NCBI GenBank assembly: GCA_902783295.1
Contig: CACZQT010000497.1
Coordinates: 1-23,350, forward strand
Direction: 5' to 3'
Length of the DNA: 23,350 nt
Source of the DNA: an uncultured Lachnospiraceae bacterium
Lineage (GTDB): Bacteria > Bacillota > Clostridia > Lachnospirales > Lachnospiraceae
The stretch's first letter is position 1. Each line of letters opens with the position of its first letter. The translations under genes and the position numbers were made by a program. Below are positions 5,837 through 14,217 of the stretch, piece by piece. The notes beneath the pieces are model-generated. The model searched no databases. It was given only the letters and a program-made list of their open reading frames with translations, and was not told where the DNA came from.

Positions 5837-8002
5837 ATGAACATGCGAAAAAGCACTTTTTCTGTAATGCAGGCGGCTGCTCTGGCTATGATCGCATCGG
5901 TTATGCTTTTATTCACAGGTTTTGATGTGAAGGCGGATGCGCCGGTCGTGACGATGAATGCGGAAACGGTGACTCTCACGGATGAAAATATGGAGTTTGA
6001 ACTGGAAGCGGTAAGCAGCGATCCTTTATCCTCTGTGGAGTGGTTCTGTTCCGACCGGTCTGTGGTCACCTGGAACAGCACCTGGAACAGCGGGGTGAAG
6101 CGGTGGGGTGTTAAACTGAAAGCCGTAAAAAACGGAACTGCGGTTGTCAGTCTGAAGGGCACGGATGGAACCATATACGCTTCCTGCCAGGTAATCGTCA
6201 CGGATCTGACAGAATACTATGGCGTACAGATTGCCGGGATTGAGATTACCAACAGAAACTGCCAGTCCGTTACCGGCGAAGGGATCAGCGGAACGGTCAT
6301 ATATCATCCGGATACGAATACCCTGACTCTGAACAATGCGGTTTTAAGCCGTGGCGGAGACGGGGAGACGTTCTGCGTTCTGCTCTACAATGGCAGGACA
6401 GGGCAGACGCTGTCTGTGGAACTGATCGGGAAAAACGAGATCCGGGATGTAAGCTGGGCGCCTTATACCGGAAACAGTTATGTGACTTCCTTTTCTTCTT
6501 CCGGAGGCGAAGCCCTGGGATCCTCGGAGGGAAACATTTTCCTGAAAGGAGGCGGCAGCCTGAAGGTACAGGATTCCGGAACCGGAACGGGCGTATCCTG
6601 CAGGGAATTTCGTATTGCCGAGGGAACTTCCCTGGAACTGGAGATTGGCGGAGGCCGCAATTCTATTGGAATCGATGCGAATACCGTGACGATAGACGGC
6701 ATTTTTCTGTCCAGGCAGACAGCAACCGTTGATGTGACGGGAATCGATGCGTCGAAACTGGTAATCGGAAAAAGCGGAGATGTGCAGATTTCCCTGAAAA
6801 ACAGCAATGGAGTGACCAGCCTTTCTATGCTGGGCAACGACGGCATACATCTTCCCTGGGGAGGCTCCGCGGAGATCAGCGGTAAGCTGAAGGTTTCTGC
6901 TTTTGATGAAGAAGATGTCCGTTCCGGAAGGGGTATCGCGGGAAGCCGCTCGGATCAGCCTTCCACGGTTATGGTGAAAGAAAGCGGACAGCTGGAAATC
7001 AGCGCAGACCTGGATGCTTTTCAGTATATAAATCTCAACCTGGCTGACGGGTTGGTTCTGAACGCAGGTGCCGATAAGGATTCGGCTTTCACAAAGGATT
7101 CGGTGTACGGCGAAAACTATGTGCAGATCGGAAAAGACCTTCCGGTGATCCCTGATCCGGAAACAGTGAAAGAAGACAGTGAAAAGCCCGGTGATTCCGA
7201 ATCCTCCGGGAATGAGAAAGAGACTGAAAAGGAATCTGAAAAAAGCACGGAGAAAGAAACTGAAAAAGAATCCGGGGAACAGAAAGAGTCTGAAGATCAG
7301 AAAGAACCTGAAGATCCGGAAGATTCCGGGGACCAGAAAGGGACTGAAAAAGAGAATGCTGCAAACTGTGCGCAGCATACTTACGGAAAGTGGAAGGTTA
7401 CGAAAAAGGCGACCTATACCGCTGAAGGAGCGAAAGAACGTACCTGCAGTACCTGCGGATATGTCGAGAAGGCTTCTGTCGCAAAGCTGAAAATAAAGGC
7501 AGGCGCTGTTCTTTCGGACAAGACGGGATCGTATAAGGTATTAAAAGGTCTTAAGGCAGTGGCTTTTGTATCTCCTGCGAAGAAGACGGCGAAGTCAGTG
7601 AGTATTCCGGCCGCGGTGAAGCTGGCAGGAAAGACGTTTAAGGTGACAAAGATCCAGGCAGAGGCCTGCTCCGGTTATAAAAAACTGACGAAAGTTTCCA
7701 TTGGCAAGAATGTTGCGGAGATCGGCGCGAAAGCCTTCAGCGGATGTCAGAAACTGAATACGGTCACCATCGGCGCCGGCGTAAAGACGATCGGAAAACA
7801 GGCTTTCAGCGGCTGCAAGGCTTTGAAGAAAATCACAATCACAAGCAAAAAGCTTACCGCGAAGAAGACAGGGGCGAAGGCTTTCCAGGGGATCTTTGCG
7901 AAAGCGGAAATCACCGTACCGGCGGATAAGGTGAAAGCTTACCGGGCCATCCTGACGAAATGCGGCGCCGGCGGGAAAGTAAAAATCAAAGCGGCCAGAT
8001 AG
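5837..8002 (+). CDS. Secreted Ig-like/LRR_5 surface protein 1
   Basis: This is a 721-residue exported protein. A signal peptide spans about 1-33 (basic start, hydrophobic core, cut near VKADA). Residues 36-122 form a Big_2-like Ig fold (VEWFCSDRSVVTW, KNGTAVVSLKG). From 128 comes a beta-rich region that opens with YYGVQIAGIEIT and GISGTVIYHPDTNTLTLNN and runs to about 432. A charged Glu/Lys/Ser linker (441-509, KETEKESEK-type repeats) leads to a short Cys/His module (C511, H514, C537, C540). The C-terminal LRR_5 module follows, with IGAKAFSGC- and IGKQAFSGC-type repeats. No LPXTG signal is visible. The start could also be ATG 5843; GAGAGG at 5821 favours 5837, AAAGGG at 5831 the other. The N-terminal half is paralogous to the protein at 11768, and the C-terminus to the one at 9702. 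Adhesion or ligand binding is an inference from domain type. Confidence 0.87.
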   Translation: MNMRKSTFSVMQAAALAMIASVMLLFTGFDVKADAPVVTMNAETVTLTDENMEFELEAVSSDPLSSVEWFCSDRSVVTWNSTWNSGVKRWGVKLKAVKNGTAVVSLKGTDGTIYASCQVIVTDLTEYYGVQIAGIEITNRNCQSVTGEGISGTVIYHPDTNTLTLNNAVLSRGGDGETFCVLLYNGRTGQTLSVELIGKNEIRDVSWAPYTGNSYVTSFSSSGGEALGSSEGNIFLKGGGSLKVQDSGTGTGVSCREFRIAEGTSLELEIGGGRNSIGIDANTVTIDGIFLSRQTATVDVTGIDASKLVIGKSGDVQISLKNSNGVTSLSMLGNDGIHLPWGGSAEISGKLKVSAFDEEDVRSGRGIAGSRSDQPSTVMVKESGQLEISADLDAFQYINLNLADGLVLNAGADKDSAFTKDSVYGENYVQIGKDLPVIPDPETVKEDSEKPGDSESSGNEKETEKESEKSTEKETEKESGEQKESEDQKEPEDPEDSGDQKGTEKENAANCAQHTYGKWKVTKKATYTAEGAKERTCSTCGYVEKASVAKLKIKAGAVLSDKTGSYKVLKGLKAVAFVSPAKKTAKSVSIPAAVKLAGKTFKVTKIQAEACSGYKKLTKVSIGKNVAEIGAKAFSGCQKLNTVTIGAGVKTIGKQAFSGCKALKKITITSKKLTAKKTGAKAFQGIFAKAEITVPADKVKAYRAILTKCGAGGKVKIKAAR

Positions 8003-8065
8003 GTCCGTGCAGCCGGGCAGAAAAAATCAGAACGGCCGGACAGGTCCGTGTGACCGGCCGGAAAA
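8001..8065 (+). repeat. Imperfect 24-bp direct repeat between surface-protein gene and regulator
   Basis: Two units beginning AGGTCCGTG (8001-8024 and 8042-8065) match at 19 of 24 positions. CGGCCGG (8033-8039) and CCGGCCG (8054-8060) can also pair as a 7-bp GC stem with a 14-base loop. There is no T-run, so this is not a clear terminator, and readthrough into the regulator gene is likely. Confidence 0.5.
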
Positions 8066-8087
8066 TGGAAAGAGAGGCTAAAGCGAC

Positions 8088-9611
8088 GTGACAGGTGACA
8101 ATTCGAATCTCAAAGCTGTTTTGAACAGGTTTCAATTGTCGAATATTGACCTTGCCAGGGCAACGGGGATTGACCCGTCTCTGATCAGCCGTTATATTTC
8201 CGGAAGCCGCAAGCTGAAAAAAAACAGCCAGCAGGCAGAGGAGATTGCGGAATTTCTTCTGACAAAGGCGGATACAACCGAGAAGATCGACTGGCTTAAG
8301 GAACAGTTCAGCACGTTGAATCTCCCGGAGGATATTCAATCCGTCCTGGGGATGAAACGCAATCTGGTTCACTGGATTTCCACAGACCGGGAAATTGCAG
8401 CCGGAATACCGGAAGAATCCTCTGAATGGGAAGAATCCGCAGGAGATGAAAAAGACGACAGACGGCAAAAAGGGCTGGAAACAGGGATTCTTCCGATTGT
8501 TTCCGCTCTGAGTGAAGACTTCCGCGCAGTATCGCAGGGGGAATCAGCGGATATTTTCATCACCAGCGACAGGTCCCGCATGATTACGGATCCTGCCTTT
8601 TCCGAAATGCTGCATGCGGTGCTCGAAGAAAGGAAAATCAGCGTCAATGTTGTGATCTGCGTATCCGGAGATACCAGACAGCTGAATAAAATCATCCAGA
8701 CCTATATGGGTGAAATGGTATCCGGGACGATGCGGTTCTATACCTTCTTCGGGACGACACAGAACGTGGTAGAGCAGATGTTCTGCATTTTCCGGAACAG
8801 GAAGGCTGCGATCATCACGGAAACTCCGGTAGGAGCGGCCCGGCCGGTCGGCGTGTTCGTGGAAGAACCGGATTTCGTGCGCGAAATCAGCCAGAGCTAT
8901 GATGCGACTTACCGCTATTCCCAGTCCATGTTCAATATTTACAACGACAGCTACGTGCGGAGCATGATCGAGGTCCTGTACTGCGAATACTGTATCCCCG
9001 GAGCACTGAGCGTAGTCAAGGACAGCGTGAATCCCATGTACATGTCTCTCGAGGCATACTGGCGTGTCTTACGGGCGGAAAACCAGGATGACCGCGAGTA
9101 CGCGTGGAAATGCACCGAGTACCGCCGCTTCAACGATGCTTTTGAAAACATGCTGGAGAACGGGATGCCGTGCAGGGAGATCATCTCCCTGAAGCGGTTA
9201 AAGACGATCGTAAACGAGGGAAAATGCCGCATGGCCGGTCTGTATTTTCTGACTACGGGATATTTCGAACTGGATCTGCAGGGATGCCGCGATATCCTTT
9301 CAGGCTATGTGGACTATTTAAACCGCTTCCCGAATTTCTCCCTGCTCATCCTCGACGACCTGCCGGAACTGCATAAGAGCAACTGCTGGCACGTCAAGGA
9401 AAATCAGAGCGTGGCGATTAATGACTGGAACGGTGCCGTGCCTATTATGTGCCAGTCGACCCACAGCGCGCTGATCCAGGAATTCCAGAAGCATTTCGAG
9501 GCAATCTGGAAACGCGGTACCGGGAGCCTCAGCAACCGGGCCTATGTGATATCTATTCTGCAGAGCATCATCCGGGAGATGGATGAAAAACTGCAGGTGG
9601 AAAATAAGTAA
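8088..9611 (+). CDS. HTH (Xre-type) transcriptional regulator with large unknown sensor region
   Basis: This is a 507-residue cytoplasmic protein without membrane segments. Residues 7-45 form a lambda-repressor-type helix-turn-helix: NIDLARATGI, then DPSLISRYISGSRKL as the recognition region. An acidic stretch (107-127, EESSEWEESAGDEKDD) links to about 370 residues I cannot assign firmly. The part from about 148 (SADIFITSDRSRMITDP ... AAIITETPVGAARPVGVFVEE) has an alternating strand-helix character. It is loosely like PLD-fold/TrmB-type ligand domains, but no HKD catalytic motif is seen. The start is GTG 8088 with GAGAGG 10 bases upstream. The gene lies 85 bases after surface protein 1 and 90 bases before surface protein 2, without terminators, so it is probably co-transcribed and may control this unit. 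The target and ligand are unknown. Confidence 0.8.
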   Translation: MTGDNSNLKAVLNRFQLSNIDLARATGIDPSLISRYISGSRKLKKNSQQAEEIAEFLLTKADTTEKIDWLKEQFSTLNLPEDIQSVLGMKRNLVHWISTDREIAAGIPEESSEWEESAGDEKDDRRQKGLETGILPIVSALSEDFRAVSQGESADIFITSDRSRMITDPAFSEMLHAVLEERKISVNVVICVSGDTRQLNKIIQTYMGEMVSGTMRFYTFFGTTQNVVEQMFCIFRNRKAAIITETPVGAARPVGVFVEEPDFVREISQSYDATYRYSQSMFNIYNDSYVRSMIEVLYCEYCIPGALSVVKDSVNPMYMSLEAYWRVLRAENQDDREYAWKCTEYRRFNDAFENMLENGMPCREIISLKRLKTIVNEGKCRMAGLYFLTTGYFELDLQGCRDILSGYVDYLNRFPNFSLLILDDLPELHKSNCWHVKENQSVAINDWNGAVPIMCQSTHSALIQEFQKHFEAIWKRGTGSLSNRAYVISILQSIIREMDEKLQVENK

Positions 9612-9701
9612 CGGCGGCTGCGCAGAAAGTGCATGGGCAGGAAATATACAGATGAATGCAGAGAGAATCTGCCGAACCTCATTGGAAAGGAGTTGAATGG
9701 T

Positions 9702-11708
9702 ATGAAGCAGAGTGTTCGTTTTATGATGGTTTTCCTCATGTCCCTTTTCTTTGCTGTGCCTGTCATGGCGGGTTTTGAGATCACTGCAGAAAATTTTCCG
9801 GATCCGGAGTTCCGCAAGGTGGTTGCCGGGTTTGACACCGATAATGATGGATGGCTGATTTATGATGAGTTCATAGAAGTTAAAAAAATAGACTGTGAAA
9901 AAAATGAACTGATTCAGGATATTACCGGTATCGGAATTTTTGAAAACCTGGAAGAACTGAGCGTCTGGAAGTGCCCGCTGAAAAAGCTGGATGTATCCGC
10001 CAATACAAAGCTGACATATCTGGACTGCTGTGAAACCGGTATTTCTTCACTGGATGTTTCTTCTAATCCGGATCTGATTCAACTGTATGCTTACGGGAAT
10101 GCGTTTACGACTCTGGACCTGAGCCATTGTCCTAATCTGTCCAAAGCTGTAAAAAACGGCATATATAATAATGACAAAGAAAACGGCACTGCCTGCAGCT
10201 TTGCAGATGATCCGACGGGTTCATTTCTGGTTGTGGACAAGAAAATAACGATAAAGCTGGCTGATGAAACCATCGATGTCGCGAAACTGTCCGGTTATGT
10301 ACCGGGGGGCAGCAATTCTCCCGGTGAAACGTCTCCGGCGGAGACTCCTGCGGAAGATGAAACAAAACCGGGCAATTCGTCCGGAAACGGTTCTTCAGGC
10401 AGCAATTCAGGTACAGACTCCGGAGAAGGCAGCGGTACTTCATCCGGAGAGGATGACGATGTATTGCTTCGCTCTCTTCATTTTCTGCCTCTGAGGCATG
10501 GGGATTACATTCTTCTGGGAAATGCTGTCGAGGTTCAGTATTCGGTGAGCAGAGGGGCGGCCAACGGACAAACGTACTGCACCATTTCCGTTCAATATCC
10601 GAACGGGGAGACGTCAAACCTTTATTCTTCCGACAAAGTGCGGGTCGGTTCCAAACCGAGTGCTTCCTTTACACCGACCGAGGAAGGCACATACAAAATT
10701 ACCGGTGTAGTAGGGTCTTACGTTGATATGATGTATGGCGGTTCCGGCATACTGCTTTCCAGAATCAGAAATCCTTTTTTAACGGAATCAATTGATATAC
10801 ATGTTGTGACAACTCTTCCGACTGCAGCGGATCCTGCTGCTGATAATCCTGCCAATCCTTCGGATACACCCGCGAATCCTTCCGATCCGGGTGATAAAAA
10901 CTCGAATACAAACGATACAAACAAGGGCATGGATGATAAAGGCGGGGAGCAGAAAAATACGGATAAGGATTCCGGCCAGAACTCCGGGAACACAAAAGAC
11001 TCCGCAGATCCTGCAAACCCTGCAGATCCCGCGAAACCTTCAGATTCTAGGGGACAAGAGGGAACGACGAACTGCGCGCAGCACACCTTCGGGGACTGGA
11101 AGGTGACGAAGAAGGCGACGTATACGGCCAAAGGTGAAATGACCCGTACCTGCAGCAAGTGCGGCTATGCAGAAAAAGCCTCCGTGGAGAAGCTGAAAGT
11201 GAAGGCCGGCGCCGTTTTGACAGACAAAACCGGTTCCTATAAGATCCTGAAAGGACTGAAAACGGCTGCCTTCGTTTCTCCGGCTAAAAAGACCGTGAAG
11301 ACCGTGAAGATTCCGGCCACGGTAAAACTGGCGGGCAAGACCTATAAGGTAACAAAGATACAGGGCAAGGCATTTTCGGGCTGCAGTAAGCTGGAGAAAG
11401 TCACCATCGGAAAGAATGTGGCCGAGATCGGAGCAAAAGCGTTCAGCGGATGCAAGAAGCTGAACACTGTAACCATCGGCGCCGGCGTGAAAACGATCGG
11501 AAAGCAGGCTTTTTACAACTGCTCAGCCCTGAAGAAAATCACCATCCAGAGTAAAAAGCTCACTGCGAAAAAGACCGGCGCGAATACCTTCAAGGGAATT
11601 CATGCAAAAGCAGTGATTACGGTACCTGCCGATAAGCTGAAAGCGTACCAGAGTTTCCTGAAAAAGAAGGGGATCGGCAAGAGCGTGACGGTGAAGAAAG
11701 CAAAATAA
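9702..11708 (+). CDS. Secreted surface protein 2 with N-terminal LRRs, EF-hand-like loop and LRR_5 C-terminus
   Basis: This is a 668-residue exported protein. ATG 9702 is chosen because AAAGGAG lies at 9686-9692 and a signal peptide (1-23, ending VPVMA) then starts the protein; the open frame reaches 9633 but adds only hydrophilic sequence. A loop at 45-56, DTDNDGWLIYDE, fits the EF-hand pattern (D45, D47, D49, G50, L52, E56). Short leucine-rich repeats follow (80-146: LKKLDVSANTKLTYLDC, ISSLDVSSNPDLIQLYAYGN). A Ser/Gly linker (203-250), a probable Ig-like domain (about 255-370) and an Asp/Pro/Asn-rich linker (375-455) come next. The end is the Cys/His module (C458, H461, C484, C487) and LRR_5 module of about 165 residues, clearly paralogous to surface protein 1. 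Cell-surface interaction is inferred; the binding partner is unknown. Confidence 0.86.
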   Translation: MKQSVRFMMVFLMSLFFAVPVMAGFEITAENFPDPEFRKVVAGFDTDNDGWLIYDEFIEVKKIDCEKNELIQDITGIGIFENLEELSVWKCPLKKLDVSANTKLTYLDCCETGISSLDVSSNPDLIQLYAYGNAFTTLDLSHCPNLSKAVKNGIYNNDKENGTACSFADDPTGSFLVVDKKITIKLADETIDVAKLSGYVPGGSNSPGETSPAETPAEDETKPGNSSGNGSSGSNSGTDSGEGSGTSSGEDDDVLLRSLHFLPLRHGDYILLGNAVEVQYSVSRGAANGQTYCTISVQYPNGETSNLYSSDKVRVGSKPSASFTPTEEGTYKITGVVGSYVDMMYGGSGILLSRIRNPFLTESIDIHVVTTLPTAADPAADNPANPSDTPANPSDPGDKNSNTNDTNKGMDDKGGEQKNTDKDSGQNSGNTKDSADPANPADPAKPSDSRGQEGTTNCAQHTFGDWKVTKKATYTAKGEMTRTCSKCGYAEKASVEKLKVKAGAVLTDKTGSYKILKGLKTAAFVSPAKKTVKTVKIPATVKLAGKTYKVTKIQGKAFSGCSKLEKVTIGKNVAEIGAKAFSGCKKLNTVTIGAGVKTIGKQAFYNCSALKKITIQSKKLTAKKTGANTFKGIHAKAVITVPADKLKAYQSFLKKKGIGKSVTVKKAK

Positions 11709-11721
11709 AGCTGTGTGTCAG

Positions 11722-11752
11722 GGTGAGTCAGGGAAACGTCCCCTGACTCACC
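11722..11752. repeat. Intergenic hairpin, 12-bp arms
   Basis: GGTGAGTCAGGG (11722-11733) and CCCTGACTCACC (11741-11752) are exact reverse complements around a 7-base loop, AAACGTC. It sits in the 59-base gap between surface proteins 2 and 3. No T-run follows, so termination would be weak. Its GGTGAGTCAGGG...GTCCCC content resembles the GGTGAGACAAGGGG block of the palindrome at 3103-3183, suggesting membership of the same family. Confidence 0.75.
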
Positions 11753-11767
11753 TGAGAGGGCAAATCT

Positions 11768-14059
11768 ATGAAAAATATAATGAAAAATCTGGCGCCTGTT
11801 TTTCTTATGACAGCCATTATTGTTATCCTGTCCGGAGGCGCAGCCGCCACTTATGCCGATGATCCGGTTTTCACACTTAATGAAACGGAAGTTATTTTCT
11901 CCGGCACGAACAAAATGATTCAGCTGGAGGCAATAACCGAAACGGAGGCAAAACCGGAGGCCGAGTGGGTCAGCAGCGATACTTCTGTGGCTGCATTGGA
12001 AAATAACGGAGTCTGGTCGTATGCGAATAAGAATCAGTATGGGTTTGTAGCAGATCTGCTGGGGCTGAAAAAGGGAATGGCTGTCGTCAGTCTGCGGGAT
12101 AAGAATACCGGGACTGTGTATGCTTCCTGCCGTGTGACCGTGGAAGATAATATCCCGTATCATGAGCTGTATGTCGGAGGAGTACTGGTCACGGAAGAAA
12201 ATGCGATGAATATCACCGGCACCGGCATCAGCGGCCATGTTTCCTTCGATATGAATACGATGACGCTCACGCTGAATGAAGCAGAGATCACGGGCACGCG
12301 CAATATCGTTGCGTCCACACCCGGTTATGGGAGAAAATCCTACCATCGCAAGGGTATCGTATTAAAAGGAAAAGCGCCCGTGCTGAACATCCGGCTGGTG
12401 GGAAACAACAAGATCCTGTCGGATAACAGCAAGGAAGACTACGATCACAGAACGGAAACGATCTGTGCTGTTGACAGCGCTGCCGGGATTGTTTTTTCCG
12501 GTCCCGGCAGTCTGGAGGTTACGGCGGAAGGCGGATCCCAGTATATGGTGGAGAATGTGATCACAGGAATCAATGCCCCGGAGCTTGTCATTCCGGAAGG
12601 AATGAAAATCCTGGTTTCTGCCTTTGCAGTGAATGGGGCTGCCGCGACAGCTTTGAATACACAGCGTCTCACAGTAGAAGGGACCCTGGAAGCGGAGGCT
12701 TCTTTGGGAAGACACATTCATGACTATAAAGTGGTTGTGAATAACGGACAAGGAGTAGCTGCTTCCGTAGTGAAGATCGGGAAAAGCGGGGAATTGAAGG
12801 TCTCCATGATCGGATTATCCAGCTCCGATTCTTTTGCCGTGCGCGCTTATGATATGCTTACCGTTGACGGAATACTGGCGGCATTTGCGGCAGATGACAA
12901 GGCAGTGAAAGCAGGAAAACTTACAGTGAATGCTACCGGCTGTGTGATTGCAGAAGGAAAGAAAGCGATTCAGGCAGACAGCGTGGTGAAGGATTCGTCG
13001 GTGGTAGTGTGGGCAGGCGATTCGGAAGCTGAAGCAGCCGTGGCGGAACCGACAAAAGAAACATACCAAAAGAAATATGTACTGATGAGTGTCTGCAGTC
13101 ATGTATGGGATACCGATTATTCTGTTGATCAGGAGCCGACGGTTACAGAAACCGGAATCAAATCGATTCACTGCCTGGCTTGCGGAGGAATCAAGCCGGG
13201 ATCTGAGCAGGTGATCCCGAAAATCCCGGAAACTTCTAAGGCAGAGGAGGCAGGGAAGACAGAGGAGTCCGGGAAGGCACAGGAATCCGGGAAGGCAGAG
13301 GAGCCGGGGAAGACAGAAGAGCCCGGCAAAACGAATCCGTCTGATTCCGGTAAGGAAGAATCCAAAACTCCGGCAGAACCGGAATCCGGGGCGGCAGCAG
13401 AAGCAGCAGATGTGAAATCCGCAAAAAATGTGGAAAAGGCTCTTACTGCCCAGAAAAATGACAACGATCCGAAAGGTTCTTCGTTTGCGCCGCTGAAAGC
13501 AAAAGTCGCAAAGACGACCAACAACTCTGTCACCTTGTCATGGACGAAAGTGAAAGGCGCGAAGAGTTACACGATTTATGGCAACGCCTGCAACACATCC
13601 GGCAAGAAGAATAAGCTGCAGAAACTGGCTTCAACGACCGGGAAGAAGATTACTTTTAAGAAAGTTGCCGGCAAGGCGGTCAAAAAAGGCACATATTATA
13701 AATTCGTAATCGTTGCCTGCAAGACGGAAAATGGTTACAGTAAGGCACTGGCGACATCAAAGATGCTTCACGCATGCACCACCGGCGGCAAGGTGACAAA
13801 CCCGAAGAAAGTGACGGTGAATGCCGGTAAAGCCACAGTAAAAAAGGGAAAAAAATATACCATAACAGCCGGACAGGTGAGGGCAGACAGCAAGCTGAAG
13901 CTGAAAAAACACCGTGCGCTTAAATACGAGTCCAGCAATCCGAAGATTGCTTCGGTGACGGAAAAAGGTGTTGTGTCGGGTGTGAAGAAAGGCACAGCGA
14001 CCATTTATGTCTATGCGCAGAACGGAGTGTATGCGACTGTAAAGATCCGCGTGAATTAG
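11768..14059 (+). CDS. Secreted surface protein 3: Ig-like, beta-rich region, Fn3 and Big_2 domains
   Basis: This is a 763-residue exported protein. The signal peptide spans about 1-30 (hydrophobic FLMTAIIVILSGGAAATYA). A Big_2-like domain (33-126) is followed by the same beta-rich region as surface protein 1 (from 131: HELYVGGVLVTEEN, GISGHVSFDMNTMTLTLN) up to about 420. A variant Cys/His module (C443, H445, C469, C472) precedes a repetitive linker (491-522, five- or six-residue EExGK[TA] repeats) and a Pro/Glu/Ala stretch. The C-terminus differs from the other two: a fibronectin type III-like domain (about 575-665, NSVTLSWTKVKGAKSYTIY) and a Big_2 domain (678-763, YESSNPKIASVTEKGVVSGVKKGTATIYV). 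GAGAGGG lies 7 bases before the ATG. No sortase or transmembrane anchor is visible, so the attachment mode is unknown. Function as an adhesin or binding protein is an inference. Confidence 0.86.
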   Translation: MKNIMKNLAPVFLMTAIIVILSGGAAATYADDPVFTLNETEVIFSGTNKMIQLEAITETEAKPEAEWVSSDTSVAALENNGVWSYANKNQYGFVADLLGLKKGMAVVSLRDKNTGTVYASCRVTVEDNIPYHELYVGGVLVTEENAMNITGTGISGHVSFDMNTMTLTLNEAEITGTRNIVASTPGYGRKSYHRKGIVLKGKAPVLNIRLVGNNKILSDNSKEDYDHRTETICAVDSAAGIVFSGPGSLEVTAEGGSQYMVENVITGINAPELVIPEGMKILVSAFAVNGAAATALNTQRLTVEGTLEAEASLGRHIHDYKVVVNNGQGVAASVVKIGKSGELKVSMIGLSSSDSFAVRAYDMLTVDGILAAFAADDKAVKAGKLTVNATGCVIAEGKKAIQADSVVKDSSVVVWAGDSEAEAAVAEPTKETYQKKYVLMSVCSHVWDTDYSVDQEPTVTETGIKSIHCLACGGIKPGSEQVIPKIPETSKAEEAGKTEESGKAQESGKAEEPGKTEEPGKTNPSDSGKEESKTPAEPESGAAAEAADVKSAKNVEKALTAQKNDNDPKGSSFAPLKAKVAKTTNNSVTLSWTKVKGAKSYTIYGNACNTSGKKNKLQKLASTTGKKITFKKVAGKAVKKGTYYKFVIVACKTENGYSKALATSKMLHACTTGGKVTNPKKVTVNAGKATVKKGKKYTITAGQVRADSKLKLKKHRALKYESSNPKIASVTEKGVVSGVKKGTATIYVYAQNGVYATVKIRVN

Positions 14060-14146
14060 TGATCCTGAAAGCGTTAGTCTGAACGTGCGCATGCCAGTAC
14101 TGCAGGGAGCACGGAATACCGATGAAATCAAAGGGACTTTCTTTAT

Positions 14147-14193
14147 GGGCGTTTCTGTTTGTCCCGCTTTGAGTGGGACAAACAGAAACGCCC
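14147..14193. repeat. Palindrome with 19-bp perfect arms before decarboxylase
   Basis: GGGCGTTTCTGTTTGTCCC (14147-14165) and its exact reverse complement (14175-14193) flank a 9-base spacer. GGGACA at 14175 and TGTCCC at 14197-14202 add a second, smaller inverted pair. There is no T-run. The 158-base gap 14060-14217 shows nothing else clear: no terminator for surface protein 3 and no good promoter. The GGGACA/TGTCCC ends resemble those of the other palindromes in this window. Confidence 0.85.
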
Positions 14194-14217
14194 CCCTGTC
14201 CCTATGAAGAGAAGAAA

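Noticed and set aside
7160..7364. KETEKESEK-type stretch as a coiled-coil domain
   Set aside because: It lacks a regular hydrophobic heptad and is better read as a flexible charged linker between modules.
14173..14217. GTG 14173 as decarboxylase start
   Set aside because: The codon lies in a palindrome spacer and the added residues do not resemble the family N-terminus; kept only as an alternative.
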